A stretch of DNA of 64,000 nucleotides from Macrotis lagotis. Lineage: Eukaryota; Chordata; Mammalia; Peramelemorphia; Peramelidae. The translations under genes were made by a program, and so were the position numbers. Below are positions 1-12,000 of this stretch, one piece after another (the stretch's first letter is position 1; each line of letters begins with the position of its first letter). The notes under the pieces are model-generated. The model saw only the letters and a program-made list of their open reading frames with translations. It was not told the DNA's origin and searched no databases. The DNA is taken from NCBI RefSeq assembly GCF_037893015.1, contig NC_133663.1, positions 141,839,128 to 141,903,127 on the forward strand. Reading direction: 5' to 3'.

Positions 1-1040
1 TTTTAATTTTTTTGAAAATGACAATTAAAAATGTACATTTAATAGGCTAATTAATGGACTCAGCAAAAGTTTAAATTAATAAATATTATATATTAGCAAG
101 AATAATAGCACAATTTCTGTTTTTAATTATTCCATTGAAATTTTTAAAGTACAGTTAAATGTTTTAAAGTATAAAATTATAATTATTACATACAACTATG
201 ACTTAACTATCCTTTCTGTGCAAACAATAAATCTGACCTTTGAATAGCAATGTCAAAATTAGGTATATTAATATTTAATTTTTGATTATAAAGATCTAGT
301 TAGAACCAAAGCTAGTTTTATGCTGCATGTCAACTGAAAAGATTTCCTATATAAATTTACTAAAAAAAATATTCCTGGAAAATTTTAGCCATATGTAAGA
401 GAGTGCATGATTTTTTCATTCTTTTAACAGCAATTTGTACAAGAAAATATTGCTATTTCAAATTATTGTTTTTAATTTACTAAAGTAAGTAGTGATTGTA
501 TTGGAACATGCTTTTTAAAAATTTAATCTATTATAAATATTTGTAAAAAATTATTTTTTTCACTTTTTTGGAAGTATATTCTCTTTGTTATACAGTCTGA
601 GCAAAAACTCTGGAGGGATTTATGCAGATCCATTAGTACTGTCAATCACTTACTCATCACATTATTTCAATGCCCATCTCCTACATTAACTTCAAGAGAT
701 GAATGATTTCATCAATGTAAATGCTATGCCCAACCAATATTTCATAACCTCACTATGCTTTAAACATAATGTTAAAATAACAAGATATTGCAACCTAAAA
801 TATTCAACATCACTTAACATTCATGTCAATTGTTAATAACACCACCTAAATATAATTAATTCTAATTCAGGTGGCATTTAGAGAGCCTGTCTCCTTCACC
901 AAAAGTTGTCAGATCTTAATGGAATCTACTAGCATATGTGATCTTCTGGCATAATATCCAGGTTTAGGTACCAGTCCATCATGAAGCAGTAGAGTAGAAT
1001 TTTAGGGAACAGTATGATCATCCTTATTAATAGGATAATA
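1..1040. other. Unassigned AT-rich intergenic DNA
   Basis: I see no coding frame, RNA gene or recognisable repeat here, only AT-rich sequence with short homopolymer runs. Confidence 0.5.
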
Positions 1041-1205
1041 GTGTCATAGATTTAAAGCTAAATCCTCATACAACTCCATCAATTTGTACATAAAGAAACT
1101 GAGGCCTGGGGAGGTTGTGCTAAATTATGTAGTTAGTAAATTTCTCAGATTCAATTTGAAATTGAATTGTCTGACTCCAGCTGCCATATTTTCTATATTG
1201 CATCA
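1041..1205 (-). mobile_element. MIR-type ancient SINE, degraded
   Basis: Reads as the reverse complement of the MIR core: an 'aaactgaggc' block, then a decayed version of the conserved 'cttgcccaaggtcacacag' stretch, then a 'tctgactcca' block. It is too diverged to show ends or target-site duplications. The family is mammal-wide and long inactive. The assignment is by eye. Confidence 0.6.
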
Positions 1206-1529
1206 CAATGACATTCAAATTCAGTAATACAAATGCAGCGTAAAAATATGACTGATGGTGGTTTGGCCATGCCACTTTATTATGAGAATAACTTTGTATT
1301 GTTTGAGAGGCATTATGGCATGATAAATAGAAGGATAGTCTTATAGTTGGGAAGGTATAGATTTAAGTCTAGTATCTGATATTTTTAATAATATTTATAT
1401 TTATAATCATTGTAAGTTGTTAATCATTCAGTGTCAACCAGGTAACTATCTAAGTTGGGAAGTTACAGGAGAGTAATGGAGAAATGGTCCATACTAGAAG
1501 TTCCGTACTCTGATAAAGCCATAGATTTA
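1206..1529. other. Unassigned AT-rich DNA
   Basis: Nothing recognisable seen between the MIR relic and the L1 fragment. Confidence 0.4.
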
Positions 1530-1950
1530 AAAATTCAATATGATATTGATACCTAAACCAAGAGGAGTAAAAACAAAGAAAATTATAGACCAATTTCAAT
1601 AATGAATATAGATGAAAAATCCTAAATATAATACTAGCTAAAAGATTACAACAACATATAACAAAGATTACGCATTATAACCAAATAGCATTTATAAAAG
1701 CAATTGAGAAATCATATAACATAGAAAACTATTACTATAAATGTTTATAATTGTTTACATCAATAACAAAAGTAAAAAAGTTTATATCAATAGATGCAGA
1801 AAAAGCTTTTGATAATGTATGACACTAATTTTGTCAAGCATAAAAATGCCTGAAAGCATAAATGGATTTTTCCTTAAAGTGATAAAAAGCATTTACCTAA
1901 ACCATCAGCAAATATCATTTGTTATGGGGATAACAAAGAAAACTTCTAAA
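1530..1950 (+). mobile_element. L1 LINE fragment, ORF2 reverse transcriptase region
   Basis: Plus-strand translation gives the L1 ORF2 fingers and palm order. It starts with an 'LIPKPRG'-like block, goes through 'ILAKRLQQHI' and ends with 'ISIDAEKAFDNV', which holds the first catalytic-aspartate motif of L1 reverse transcriptase. Stops and frameshifts interrupt it and both ends are missing, so it is a dead fragment. It may belong with the L1 3' end at 2845-3470, but the DNA between them is not recognisable L1. Confidence 0.8.
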
Positions 1951-2844
1951 TAAGATCAAACAATTTTTCTTTTCAAACAACTTTATTTTAATGAAGTCTA
2001 TATCTATTATGTGACTTGAGATTTTATCCATGTTCTTAGAGATCAGTGATTTTGCTTAAGCTAATAACCTCTTCAAGAGTAGATACTTAGGTAGTATTGT
2101 ATTGTTCCTAGCACAGAAAATGGTATAAAATGAAATTTAATATACAGGTGATAATTATGACTTTTCTTTCATTGGAATGTAATTTCCTTCAAGGTAGAAA
2201 TTACATTTTTTTTCTGCTTACCTTTGTGCCTCACACAAAGTAAGTGACTTAATAAATAAATGTTTATTTAACTTTACATTACTGACTACAGATGTGACTG
2301 CACACATTTAAATAAAAGTAACTACATTTGTCATAAAGTGGAGGAAAGTTATATTTAATTAATTTAAGAAGAAAAAATCTTTGGCTAACCAACAATAATA
2401 CAGTAATTTTTTAGCTCTCAGCATTGCTAAATTGGTTCCTATTATATATCCTCATTTAGAAGTCACAAATATATCATCCCTTAGACTAGTATAAATATTC
2501 ATAATACCATTTACATATATTCATAGAATTGTTCAAGTTTAATGATTATTTACTGACTAGATCTTAGTGAAGAAAATACATAAGTTTATTATCATCCTTC
2601 ATGTTTTGAAGATTATTTCTAAAGAGTACAGTTGATAAAATTGTTTAAGAAAAGACATTCATTGCTTTACATGTTGTCATTTTTAGATAGGGCTGTTTGT
2701 AAAAATAATGATTAACTGATTCTTAAATGTCAGCATTTCAAGGTATGCAATGCCCTTGTGATACTATCTGAAATATTGGTGCACCAAAATTTTAACAATT
2801 AAAAAGGAGATACTATAATTTTTATAAAAAAAACAATTCCATTT
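1951..2844. other. Mostly unassigned; possible L2/MIR-type 3' tail at 2170-2275 (+)
   Basis: The only recognisable piece is about 2170-2275. It ends in a 'taagtgacttaataaataaatgttta' type sequence (broken up here) resembling the 3' end shared by L2 LINEs and MIR SINEs. The rest is AT-rich with no signal. Confidence 0.35.
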
Positions 2845-3470
2845 CAATATGAGCAGAAAGGACAATGATCAGTGCTGGAAGGGATGTGGGAAATCTGGGA
2901 CACTAATACATTTGGTGGTAGAGCTGTGAACTCATCTAATCTTTCTGGATAGCAATTTGGAATTATTCCCAAAGGGCAACAATAGCACTATTGGGTCTAT
3001 ACCCTGAAGAGATTATAAAAAAGGATAAAAACATTACTTATACAAAAATATTCATAGTAGCTCTCTATGTGGTGGCAAAGAATTGGAAACTAAGTGAATG
3101 TCCTTCAATTGGGGAATGGCTTAACAAACCAGAAAGGATGGGAATTCAGGGAAACTTGTAAGTATTTGCATGAACTGATGCTTAGCGAGATGAACAGAAC
3201 CAGAAAAATAAAATATAAGACTATTACATTCAATTTAGAAAAAAAAACTGTTATCTTATAATGTAATTTTGCTATCTCTTATTTTATTTTTCTTCCTTAA
3301 GGCTATGATTTCACTCTCATCACATTCAACTTAGATCAATGTATATGATGGAAACAATATAAAGACTAATAGACTTGCCTTCTATGGGGGGTAGGGGGAG
3401 GGAAGCAAGAATAGGGGAAAAATTGTAAAACTCAAAATAAATAAAATCTTTCTTCAAAAAAAATGTAATG
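2845..3470 (+). mobile_element. L1 LINE 3' end: ORF2 C-terminus and 3' UTR
   Basis: Plus-strand frames give the L1 ORF2 C-terminal cysteine segment ('DQCWKGCGKSGTLIH'), then 'YKNIHSSSLCGGKELE' and 'SFNWGMA'. A 3' UTR follows with the purine-rich 'ggggggtagggggaggg' tract and an A-rich tail after 'caaaataaataaaatc'. The element is 5'-truncated and has frame breaks. The same 3' UTR end recurs at the end of the HAL1 element at 53.8 kb, which suggests a shared L1 lineage. Confidence 0.85.
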
Positions 3471-3528
3471 CCATTTAATCTTATTCTTTGGTATCCAGAA
3501 TGTAAATGTGTACTTTATTTTACTCAGG

Positions 3529-3688
3529 GTTTTTTTTTTTTTTTAGGTCTTTGCAAGGCAATGGGGTTAAGTGGCTTGCCCAAGGTGACACAATTAGGTA
3601 ATTATTAAGTGTCTGAGGCTGGATTTGAACCCAGGTACTCCTGACTCCAGGGCCGATGCTCTATCCACTGCACCACCTAGCCATCCCC
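3529..3688 (-). mobile_element. Marsupial tRNA-headed SINE (A-tailed)
   Basis: Near full-length reverse-oriented copy. Read on the minus strand it has the tRNA-like head ('gctaggtggtgcagtggata', A box), a 'gatttgaac'/'gttcaaatcc' B box, the 'cctagctgtgt' core and a long A tail (T run at 3530-3545). It is flanked by the repeat TTACTCAGG at 3520-3528 and 3689-3697, as expected for L1-assisted insertion. The exact family name is not certain. Confidence 0.9.
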
Positions 3689-4030
3689 TTACTCAGGTTT
3701 GTTTCTAAAAGTTTTCTGTAAATGTTATTTTATTAAGTGGAACATATTTTCAGCAATTCAAGATAAATTACTATTTAATGAAAATGGTTTGTAGTTCTTT
3801 GGAAATCTAGATGTTTTTATGTAGAGTTTATAGTACAGATGCATATTTAAAGGAAGAATGTTAATGTTTCTTACTATTAAAATTTTTCTGTTTTGAAGTT
3901 GGTGTTATTTTTGACATTCGTTTGGGAGTTTCAGGAATGGATGAAGAGGGTGACATGACTATTGAATTAAAACTGGATATCCTTAGTGCAGTCATGCCAG
4001 CAGAACTAAACTTAACCATGATGTTGAAAT

Positions 4031-4290
4031 AGAGAAGGTATACTTTGACAACTAAGTAGTTTTGTAGATAGAGGACAGAGTCTGGATTTAGAAAGATCTG
4101 AATTCAAAACCAGACACTTGCTAGCTATGTGACCCTGAGCAAGTCACTTAAAACTTGGTTTCTCTTAGTTTTTTCAGCTGTGTAATGTGTAAGACATCAG
4201 GCTTTTTGTGAAGATTAAATGAGTTATTTGTAAAAAGCTTAGCATAGTTCCTACCATATTGTAAACATCATGCAAATTCTTATTCCTTTC
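4031..4290 (+). mobile_element. CORE-SINE / MIR-like element
   Basis: Contains a tRNA-like segment ('gatctgaattcaaaaccag'), the CORE block ('gctagctatgtgaccctgag', 'caagtcactta'), and the downstream 'gattaaatgagttatttgta' segment typical of MIR-like 3' regions. Moderately diverged. The interval 3698-4030 before it is unassigned. Confidence 0.65.
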
Positions 4291-5715
4291 CTCTTCCTTT
4301 GAATAGAGTGATATATTTGTACCTGTTTGATTGATATAAGAGTATCCCTATGCAGAAAGAGAAATTCAGTCAAATGGTTGCCTAGAATATTCAAGCACTG
4401 TAATCAAGAGAAGACCACCTATATCCTATTATATTAAATCTTTTCCTCTCTTCTTTCCTATTTTTTAGGGTATTTCTGTAAGACATTGCTGTCCTACAGA
4501 AGAAATATTATATAATTGTAATAATAAATAGTATAAATATAACAATAAAAAGTTATACAATAAATATAATCTAAAAGAGGTAAACACTTGGAAAGTAATA
4601 GTAACTCCGAGATCACTGAGGCACCTTGTTGTCACAGTAAATAAAGGGCAAAATCTGGAGTCTGGAAAACTTATCTTCCTGATATCAAATCTGGTCTCAC
4701 ACAGGTAGGGAAGAACAAGTTCTTTCTAATAAAATACAAGTAGCCCATCAACAGTATGCCTCTTCACCAGTTGGTTAAATGACAAAAACAGTTATACAAT
4801 ATTTTCATGTTATTGAAATACTATAGTTGAGTCTTTCTGTACTATTTTTCATTTCCCAAAATAGGCTTATCTAGCTTCTTTCACAATAATTGATTAGAGG
4901 CAGAATAGAATATGCAGGTATTTCAGTGCCATTCAATGACTATGCTCCCATTATAACAATTTGATTGAGCCACATTGAGGCACATGACTTGCCTAAGACC
5001 ATAGAAAAATAGGAGTCAAAAGTAATAGTTGCATGTAGATCTCTCCAGACCCAAAGCTTTTTATCTGCTATACTTCAAAGTGATATTTACATTTACTTTA
5101 TAAAATTATTTTATTGTACAGAACTGTGATTTCATTGTTGTATAGTGAAGAAACACATGTCAATAGACATTGTTATTTTAATGTCAAGGATAATTATTAT
5201 TTGACCTACAACCTTAGAAAGTATTCTGGGTTTACTTGGGTTTATATGACTCTTCATGAATTATTTAAGTAGCATGCATCAAAAGCCAAGATAAATCTAG
5301 GTCAAACTGATTCCAAGCTGTTTTGCTATAGGCTTTGCAATGCTTTCTACTATTTATTTTTCATCATATAGTTATAGTATTATTTTCTTCCTGTTGACTA
5401 GTTCTTTAAGTCAAGAACTATAATTCTTTTAGCACAACTATTTTTTGGACTTAGCATTTTGATACATTTATATTACAATTTAATATTTTTGATACCACAA
5501 TGTCACGGCATAAATCACTATAGTTAAGTGATCATTAATTAAAAGAAAGAGAAATTTTTAAAATGAGATGAGATAGTAGAAATAATTATTTATATCATTT
5601 AATATTCAAATAAAACATGTCTGATTTTGTTTAAGGTGGGGGAAGTTCAGGCAGAAAAATACATTCGCAAAAGGCTTCCACTTTTTCTATCTTAAACCTT
5701 CACATTTTATAGCAT
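4291..5715. other. Unassigned; weak MIR-like core near 4960-5075 (-)
   Basis: AT-rich DNA. A short 'tgaggcacatgacttgccta' stretch near 4975 resembles the reverse complement of the MIR core. I see no other feature. Confidence 0.35.
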
Positions 5716-5880
5716 CTGAGTACCACAATATTATAAAATGAAGGAACTTTGGAGAGTATTTAGTATAATTCCCCCAATTTAAAAAAGGGTAATTAAACAT
5801 TAGAGATGTAAAGTGATTTGTCAAGGGTCACGGAGAAGAAGATGGGGCAAAAATAAGTCTAAATTTTCTTAAGACAAATT
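5716..5880 (-). mobile_element. MIR-type relic
   Basis: The order is a 'gaactttggagagtatttag' block, a decayed 'cccaatttaaaaaaggg' block and 'aagtgatttgtcaagggtca'. This follows the reverse complement of a MIR-type SINE. It is strongly decayed and has no visible TSD. Confidence 0.5.
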
Positions 5881-6344
5881 CAGTATTTTTTTTTAAACTT
5901 CTATAGGTACCAATATTCTAGCTACTACCATACTGGGTCACCAATGCCCACCCAAAACTTATGTTGGCTTCTATTCAGCTGAACCCCTTTTCCTCTAGTT
6001 TCAATCAAGATGAGGTAAACTGGTTTACAAGAAACATTTCAAGGAATTAAATGGAAAAAACTAGGCAAGAAAATTACAATAAGCAATAAGCAGGAATCTT
6101 TGTGTATGAATTATAGAATTAAAAGTGAACTGATTGCCAGTGTACTTTCTTGGAAAATGTATTGTTCTGTTTTTCTGGTCTAAACTCTTGATAAAAAGAC
6201 TGATCTCTAAAGTTCAGATTCTTCACTTCTTCTTTTAGACAGATAATTGAATTTGTCTTTCTAGTATTCATGAGGTCTTGATATATTCTGCTAATAATTT
6301 TAGGTACCTAAAACTGACATCATCCCACCACAGATGGGTTAGAC
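5881..6344. other. Unassigned AT-rich DNA
   Basis: No recognised feature. Confidence 0.4.
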
Positions 6345-7090
6345 TTCTTTTTAAAAATCGATGCTTCATTTTTCCAAATACATGTTATGCAAGTTTTTCA
6401 ACATTCATCCATATTCATATGTATATTTTTAAGTTTCAAAATTTCCTTCCCCCTCTCTTCCGACCCCCCCCTTTCTCAGAAACAGTCAGGTTAATATTGT
6501 ATGAACACATTTATGTTAAGCATGTTTACAGGTTAATCATTTTCAACATGAGGAATTAAGATTAAACGAAAGAAATACATACTAGATTTTTTAAAAAGTG
6601 AATGTACTGTTCATCAGATTCTGAAGGGCTTTTTGTTTTGTTTTGTTTTATTTTGTTTTTCTTCCTCTGGATGGAAATAACATTGTCCATAGCCAGTCCA
6701 ATATGGTTATGCTAGCTCTCTGAATTGTTGTAAGAAGCTGCTTCCATCAAGGTTATCATCTCACAGTGTTGTTGTTAATGTGTACATTATTTTCTTGGTT
6801 CTGCTCCCTTCCCTCAGCATCAGATGCTGTAATCATTCCTTGCCTCTCCGTAGTCCCACCATTTATGGTTTCTTATAGAACAATAGTATTCCATAATATT
6901 CATCCCATAATTATTTAACAATTCCCCAATTAATAGGCATTCCCTAAATTTTTAATTATTTGTCACTAAAAAAAGATCTGCTACAAATACTTTGAAATAT
7001 GTGGGACTTTTCCTATTGGCAAGATTTCTTTCTATAGTCCATGCCTTAAACCCAAATTGCTATGCTCTCACCAACTGGTTAACCAAGGAT
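6345..7090 (-). mobile_element. L1 LINE 3' end (ORF2 C-terminus and 3' UTR), reversed
   Basis: Read on the minus strand, 6840-7090 carries the L1 ORF2 C-terminal region (tail-side motifs matching 'GMPINWGIVK' and 'YGMEYYW' type segments, decayed). 6360-6840 carries the long marsupial L1 3' UTR with a 'cagaatctgatgaacat' block, an oligo-A/CAAAA segment and an AGAACC-rich start. The same 3' UTR recurs at 9898-10340 and 47915-48395 (minus) and 61290-61575 (plus). The open frame at 6278-6559 on the plus strand is antisense 3' UTR, not a gene. Confidence 0.8.
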
Positions 7091-7314
7091 CCCAGGTAAA
7101 GTCTCAGAATGAGAGTAAATAGCAATTGTTCCTATTTTTGCCAGAAACCCTGAGGTACTTCCCCTCCTACATAACTTCAGTTTTAAAATTTTTGTCTAGG
7201 TAAAAGAGGTCATTCTTTGAATCATTTTTACCAAATTTAATCACTAAATATTCATTATTTATTTCAGACAATGTGAAAAATAGGAAAGTCTTTAGCTTAA
7301 AAAAAGAAGGCCTC

Positions 7315-7500
7315 TTAATTCATCCAGGACCTTTATGATGCATATCTTTGTCCCTAGATAGAAATAACTCTGGAGGAGACAGTGATCAGGCTGGCAACAT
7401 TACACAGTCTTTCCTCATTTATATACAGTTTACTTGCAAGACATGACATCTCCTTTCTGATTCCAGGGGTCCTCTTTGGGAATTAAGGACAAACAACAAA
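7315..7500 (+). mobile_element. RTE-tailed SINE, 3' part
   Basis: Contains the segment around 'ctctggaggagacagtgatc' and ends in 'gtcctctttgggaattaagg' followed by 'acaaacaacaaaa'. This tail matches the 3' end of the RTE LINEs in this window (for example 37490-37538), so the SINE was probably mobilised by RTE machinery. The 5' tRNA head is absent. Confidence 0.7.
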
Positions 7501-7760
7501 AGTCCTACTAAGTTCTTATTCTTACTCACAAGATGCACTGAACTACGTTTTTTTTTGTTCAAAGCTATTATCTTTACTGAGAGTGTTCTTATTTCTTCAG
7601 TGAAACTATCCCACATCAAATGAAAAGTAATTAGTTACTGGTGCTTTTTGCTAAATTTATTGAAATGATTATCTATTATGGATTTTGAAGAAATCATTTT
7701 CGCTTCTGCATTTCAATTTTCTTACCTGAAAAATGAGAACAGTGATAGCCATACTATCTA

Positions 7761-8085
7761 TCTTGTAGACAGCTGGGTAGTGCAGTATATAGAGTACCAA
7801 CCCAGAGTCAGGAAGGTATGAGTTCAGAAGAGACCTCAAGCATTTGACACAAACTTTGTGACCTTGAACACAACACTCGACTGATTGTCTCACATTCAGG
7901 ACCATATCCAGTTGTCTTCATCATATCTTAACACTGGATTCAGATAGCTCCAGAAGACAAAGTAAGATTGAGAACATAGTAAAGGATCCCCTTATGTAAA
8001 TCCAATTCATATGCATATTATGGCAATACTTCCTTGATTTCATGGACTTCTTTGAGAATGAAGAACAAACAACATCATCATATGG
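7761..8085 (+). mobile_element. RTE-tailed SINE, near full length
   Basis: Starts with a decayed tRNA-like head ('gacagctgggtagtgcag', 'gagtaccaacccagagtcag'). It passes through a 'tgtgaccttgaacaca' core and a 'ccagaagacaaagtaagatt' segment, and ends in 'cttctttgagaatgaagaac' plus 'aaacaacatcatcat', the RTE-like 3' end. Same family as 7315-7500, 49333-49650 and the 3' part of 41800-42182. The minus-strand open frame at 7669-7905 is its antisense shadow. Confidence 0.75.
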
Positions 8086-8149
8086 ATAAGAAAGGAAATA
8101 AATGCTAACAACTTAAAGTTCTATAATTTTTTCAGAAGTAGGTTAACTT

Positions 8150-8320
8150 TAATAGTATTGTTCCACTCTATTTGTGTGAAGTAGGCAATACAGTATTATC
8201 TTTTTTTTACAGATGAATAAACAAATTCTGGAAAGTTGGAAGCTATTTAGGGTTGTGTCACTGATACTATTATTATGTGAACTGAGAATTAGTTGTAAAA
8301 GCAGACTGGAGAATCATCTT
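8150..8320 (-). mobile_element. MIR-type relic
   Basis: The stretch with 'attatcttttttttacagat', 'gaataaacaaattctgg' and 'agctatttagggttgtgtca' follows the reversed MIR order (count block, 'gaggaaactgaggc', then CORE). Strongly decayed. Confidence 0.5.
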
Positions 8321-8660
8321 TGTCTTTGTCCATACTGTTATTTTTTTATCATTTTAAATAATTCAGACAAAGTGCATAGCATCTTCTTGTGAAATTTTCT
8401 AATGCTATAAATCTAGGATAAATAATAGATAGTTGATAAGAAAGTTATAATCTGAAAGTCTCTAAATGATAGATATGACTTAACAAAATAAAATTTCACA
8501 GTAATAAATGGGAAATTCCATTAATTAGGTTTGAACAATCACATATAGGAATACAGGATGAGAAGAAGAAAACCAGACCTCAGTTCATATGAAAATGCCT
8601 TGGGGACATTGGTTCAAGATTTATAATTCAATCTTAGATTTAATTACTAAAAGTATTGTG

Positions 8661-8819
8661 AGGACAGCTAGGTGGTACAGGGAATAGAGCATCGGCCCTG
8701 GAATCAGGAGGACCTGAGTTCAAATCTGCCCTCAGACACTTAATAATTATTTAGCTGTGTGGCCTTGGGCAAGTCACTTAACCCTATTGCCTTGCAAAAA
8801 CCTAAAACAAAACAAAACA
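8661..8819 (+). mobile_element. Marsupial tRNA-headed SINE (A-tailed)
   Basis: Head with A box ('gctaggtggtacagggaata'), B box ('gagttcaaatc'), core 'tagctgtgtggccttgggca' and a CAAAA-type tail. A perfect 12-bp TSD, AAAAGTATTGTG, flanks it at 8649-8660 and 8820-8831. The length is close to that of the other full copies (about 150-165 bp). Confidence 0.95.
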
Positions 8820-8865
8820 AAAAGTATTGTGCAGAATGAAACAGGTAGTAGTTACATGTTATTAT

Positions 8866-8932
8866 ATATATGTATATATACACACATATATATATATACA
8901 TATATATATACATATATGTATATTTTCAGACC
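8866..8932. repeat. TA/CA-rich microsatellite
   Basis: Alternating TA with TG and CA interruptions. A nominal 81-codon frame across it (8757-9002) is an artefact of the SINE plus this repeat. Confidence 0.9.
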
Positions 8933-9002
8933 GCATTACAAAACTGTGTTCAATGTAGAGCATTGTGTATTAGGAGATACTGAAAAACTGAAGCAAGTCT
9001 AG

Positions 9003-9897
9003 CTAAGGGCAGCCATGATAGTTTGAATATTGAAAACCATCCAATGAGAAGATCAGGTGAAAGAACTGTGAAAATTTAGCTTAAATAAAAGTTGATTTCA
9101 ATTTAATAATTTGCTGTATTCCTTAATCAAATGTGATTTGAGACATCAAACAAAATGGCTGAATAGAAGGAAGCAAAGAAAGGCAAGTTTTTCAAAATCT
9201 ATATCAAAAAAGATCTTGGACAAGAGCCTGGTAGAATAGTTATCAGCTTTTTAAAGAGTAAATACAGTTAGTTATCTTTGTAGCATAAGGTCACACATTT
9301 TACACACAGGCAGATACCTAGGGCAAGAGCTGTGGGCCATTATTAGTGGATTAGGATCACAGAGTCAGAATAGGGTCACAGCATTATTTATCATTTTTGA
9401 ATCAAGTTTAGTCTTAGCAATTTATACTTAGATCATAGGCACAGAGACAAAGACACAGATTCTTTAACAACTAAGAGAGATTATTGTTATCTGACATCAG
9501 CATCTGAAAGAAGAACAGAGTAGCATCTATGCCCCTTTGGCCCTTAAGATCTGGGCATCATCTCCCCTAACAATGATTATTTTTAATGCAGAATTGTGTG
9601 CAAGGTAAAATATGAAATGACTGAGAAAAGAAAGTTTTGATCTTCTGATCATATTGAATGATTAATTGGTAGTTTCCAGTTATCTAACAAAGTGGGACCA
9701 AAGTTTTTTAGTTTAGGCCTGGACCTCCAATACAAACAATACAACATTGGATAATCTGATTTCTAATTGGGTGAAAATTAGGGACAATTCAAATTCTGAA
9801 GGGATAGGTATAATACCTTGAATTCAGAAAACATGGCCAAGCATCTATAAACAATCAAAGGAAAATGGAAAAAAAATTGATTGATCAGTAGAGGACA
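9003..9897. other. Unassigned; no identifiable repeat or gene
   Basis: Less AT-biased than its surroundings at about 9260-9560, with several CACAG-type words. I could not match it to any element I know and could not find paired ends, so I leave it unassigned. Confidence 0.4.
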
Positions 9898-10340
9898 GAT
9901 ATTTTAATTGATATTTTATTTTTCCAAATACATGTTATGAAAATCTTTAACATTAATCATATGTACATGTATGTTTTTAAGTTAGAAAATTTCCTTCTAC
10001 CCTCCCTTCCCACCTCCCTCCCCTCAGTTGTGAACAGTTAGGTTAATATTGTGCATAATCATTTATGTCATTTCAGCATGGGGAATTAGCATTAAGGGAG
10101 ATAGATAGGAAATTTTTTTTTAAAAAGTGAAGGTAATGTTCATCAGATTCTGAAGGGCTTTTTGCTTTGTTTTGTTTTATTCTGTATTGTTTGTCTTCCT
10201 CTGGCTGGGGATAGCATCTTCCATGGCTGGTCTAATAGGGTTGTCCTAGTTCTCTTTACTGCTGAGAGGAACTGTATCCATCAGGATTGATCATCTCACA
10301 ATGTTGTTGTTAATGTGTGCATTATTCTCTTGGCTACAGT
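9898..10340 (-). mobile_element. L1 LINE 3' UTR, reversed
   Basis: Matches the L1 3' UTR at 6360-6840 block for block: 'ccaaatacatgttatgaaaa', 'ttcccacctccctcccctca', 'gttcatcagattctgaaggg', then an oligo-T/G segment and 'gatcatctcacaatgttgtt'. It is 5'-truncated just before the ORF2 stop region and has no coding content. Confidence 0.8.
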
Positions 10341-10752
10341 TTTCTGATAAGACAAATAGGTTGTTTGAGATATACAACTGTGATAAAATCCATTGCATCA
10401 ATCTTTGGTTATGATTTCTGGTCAGTATAGCCTGGGTCCACAGTTAAGGATCTCTAAGCAGCAAGTAGAAGTGATCCAGCCTCACAGCCAAGCAGGCCTA
10501 AATTCAAGCACTGTAATTAAGTTTTCTCCTAATTCATACAATTGAATAAAGTTTTCTCAGAGTATAGAAGTTGAACTAGAACTAGAATACAATGGAATAG
10601 AAATAGAACTAGAATTGTCACAAGATGGAGTCAGTGTGATTTGCAAGTCTCACAACAACCAATTGCTTTCCTAATCCCTTGAATTTCCTCAGACATATCT
10701 TAGAGTAAGTAGAGTACATTGGTCAAATAATAGTAAAACACACATAAGCATA

Positions 10753-10754
<2 letters not shown>
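10341..10754. other. Unassigned DNA
   Basis: No assigned feature. A short imperfect internal repetition ('gaactagaactagaat', 'gaaatagaactagaat') lies near 10572-10617. Confidence 0.4.

Positions 10755-10796
<42 letters not shown>
10755..10796. repeat. (CA)n microsatellite
   Basis: About 20 CA units in a nearly pure run. It creates a false minus-strand open frame (10723-10926) with alternating Cys and Val. Confidence 0.95.
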
Positions 10797-10798
<2 letters not shown>

Positions 10799-10993
10799 AT
10801 TTGGTGGACTAGTACAATCAACTGAACAAGGAGACAATAGAAAACATAAAAGGAGAAAGTAGGGAATAAGTTCCAAGTGAGATTAAGCAATAGATTAGAC
10901 AAAAGCAAAACAAATCCTAAAAACAAATGAAGGGATATCAGGTTTTAAAAGCAAACAAATAGGAAGAACTGTTCATAAAGAGTGAGCAAAAAT

Positions 10994-11153
10994 TGGGGTG
11001 GCTAGGTGGTACAGTGGATAAAGCACTGGCTGTGGAGTCAGGAGTACCTCGGTTCAAATCCGGTCTCAGACACTTAGTAATTACCTAGCCGTGTGGCCTT
11101 GGCCAAGCCACTTTAACCCCATTTGCCTTACAAAAAAAAAAAAACCCTAAAAA
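10994..11153 (+). mobile_element. Marsupial tRNA-headed SINE (A-tailed)
   Basis: Full copy from 'ggggtggctaggtggtacag' through the B box 'ggttcaaatccggtc' to a long A tail. It is flanked by a 17-bp TSD with one mismatch (AAAGAGTGAGCAAAAAT at 10977-10993, AAAGAGGGAGCAAAAAT at 11154-11170). Confidence 0.95.
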
Positions 11154-11170
11154 AAAGAGGGAGCAAAAAT

Positions 11171-11785
11171 AAAGAGAAATACAAGTATGACAAAAAAGAA
11201 TAGACAGAAGCATATAATTGACTAAAAGAACTATGAAGATGAAGAGGATAAACTAAACTATAATCCTGAAAAGAACAGTATAAAAGATTGGAAAGAAGAA
11301 TCTAAAGTGATGTCATTTACAAGAAACACATCTAAAAGAAAGACACAGTTAAGAAGGAGTTAGGATAAAATAATATATCTTAGCTAACTTTAAAAAAAAC
11401 AGAGGAAGCAATCATAATTTTAGGCAAAGAAAAAATAGATTGCTTTTTAAAACTTAAAAATGGTTTAAGAAAATGTACCATGACTTATAAATGGATATCA
11501 GTGCTTAACATCCACATATTTATATATGTACATATACACATATGTATGACAAAGTATCTCAAAAAGTAAAGAAAGAAGTTAAACATATTTTGGAAAGATA
11601 TAAACAGTAAAACATTTAATAGTTAATAAAATTAATAATGTACCCTCTTTCAGATCTAGATAAATATAAAATGAACAAGAAAGAAGTGATAAACATAATT
11701 TTAGAAAATAGATATGATAGTCTCTGGTGATTATTAAATCAATTTGGGAGTGCATGTATTATTTAGTTTTAATGTTTTGGTTTTG
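11171..11785 (+). mobile_element. L1 LINE fragment, ORF2 endonuclease region, decayed
   Basis: Plus-strand frames contain an endonuclease-like order: 'QETHLKE' near 11325, then an 'ILANFKK' and 'GSNHNF' type stretch, then the 'PSFRSRDKYK'-like stretch near 11650. This is the same order as the better preserved L1 at 55690-56330. Divergence is high and frames are broken. Confidence 0.55.
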
Positions 11786-11909
11786 CAATTTTTAGTATGC
11801 ATGTTTTGCAGTTTCATAGCATGCATTTCAATTTGGTTGGTCCAAGAAGAATCAATCAATCCATCAATAGTATTTTACTTTTCAAAGTCTGGCATTATGA
11901 CATAGGAAA

Positions 11910-11911
<2 letters not shown>

Positions 11912-11944
<33 letters not shown>

Positions 11945-12000
11945 TTAAGATTAATTAATTAAGTGATGTTAATATATATGAATATATATTAATATTGTAA
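11912..12000. repeat. (TA)n microsatellite and AT-rich flank
   Basis: A pure TA run at 11912-11941, then an imperfect TTAAT/ATATT stretch that could form hairpins. Confidence 0.85.

Noticed and set aside
9110-9600. Possible retrovirus-like or LTR-derived block
   Set aside because: Composition differs from the surroundings, but no coding, primer-site or LTR features could be supported.
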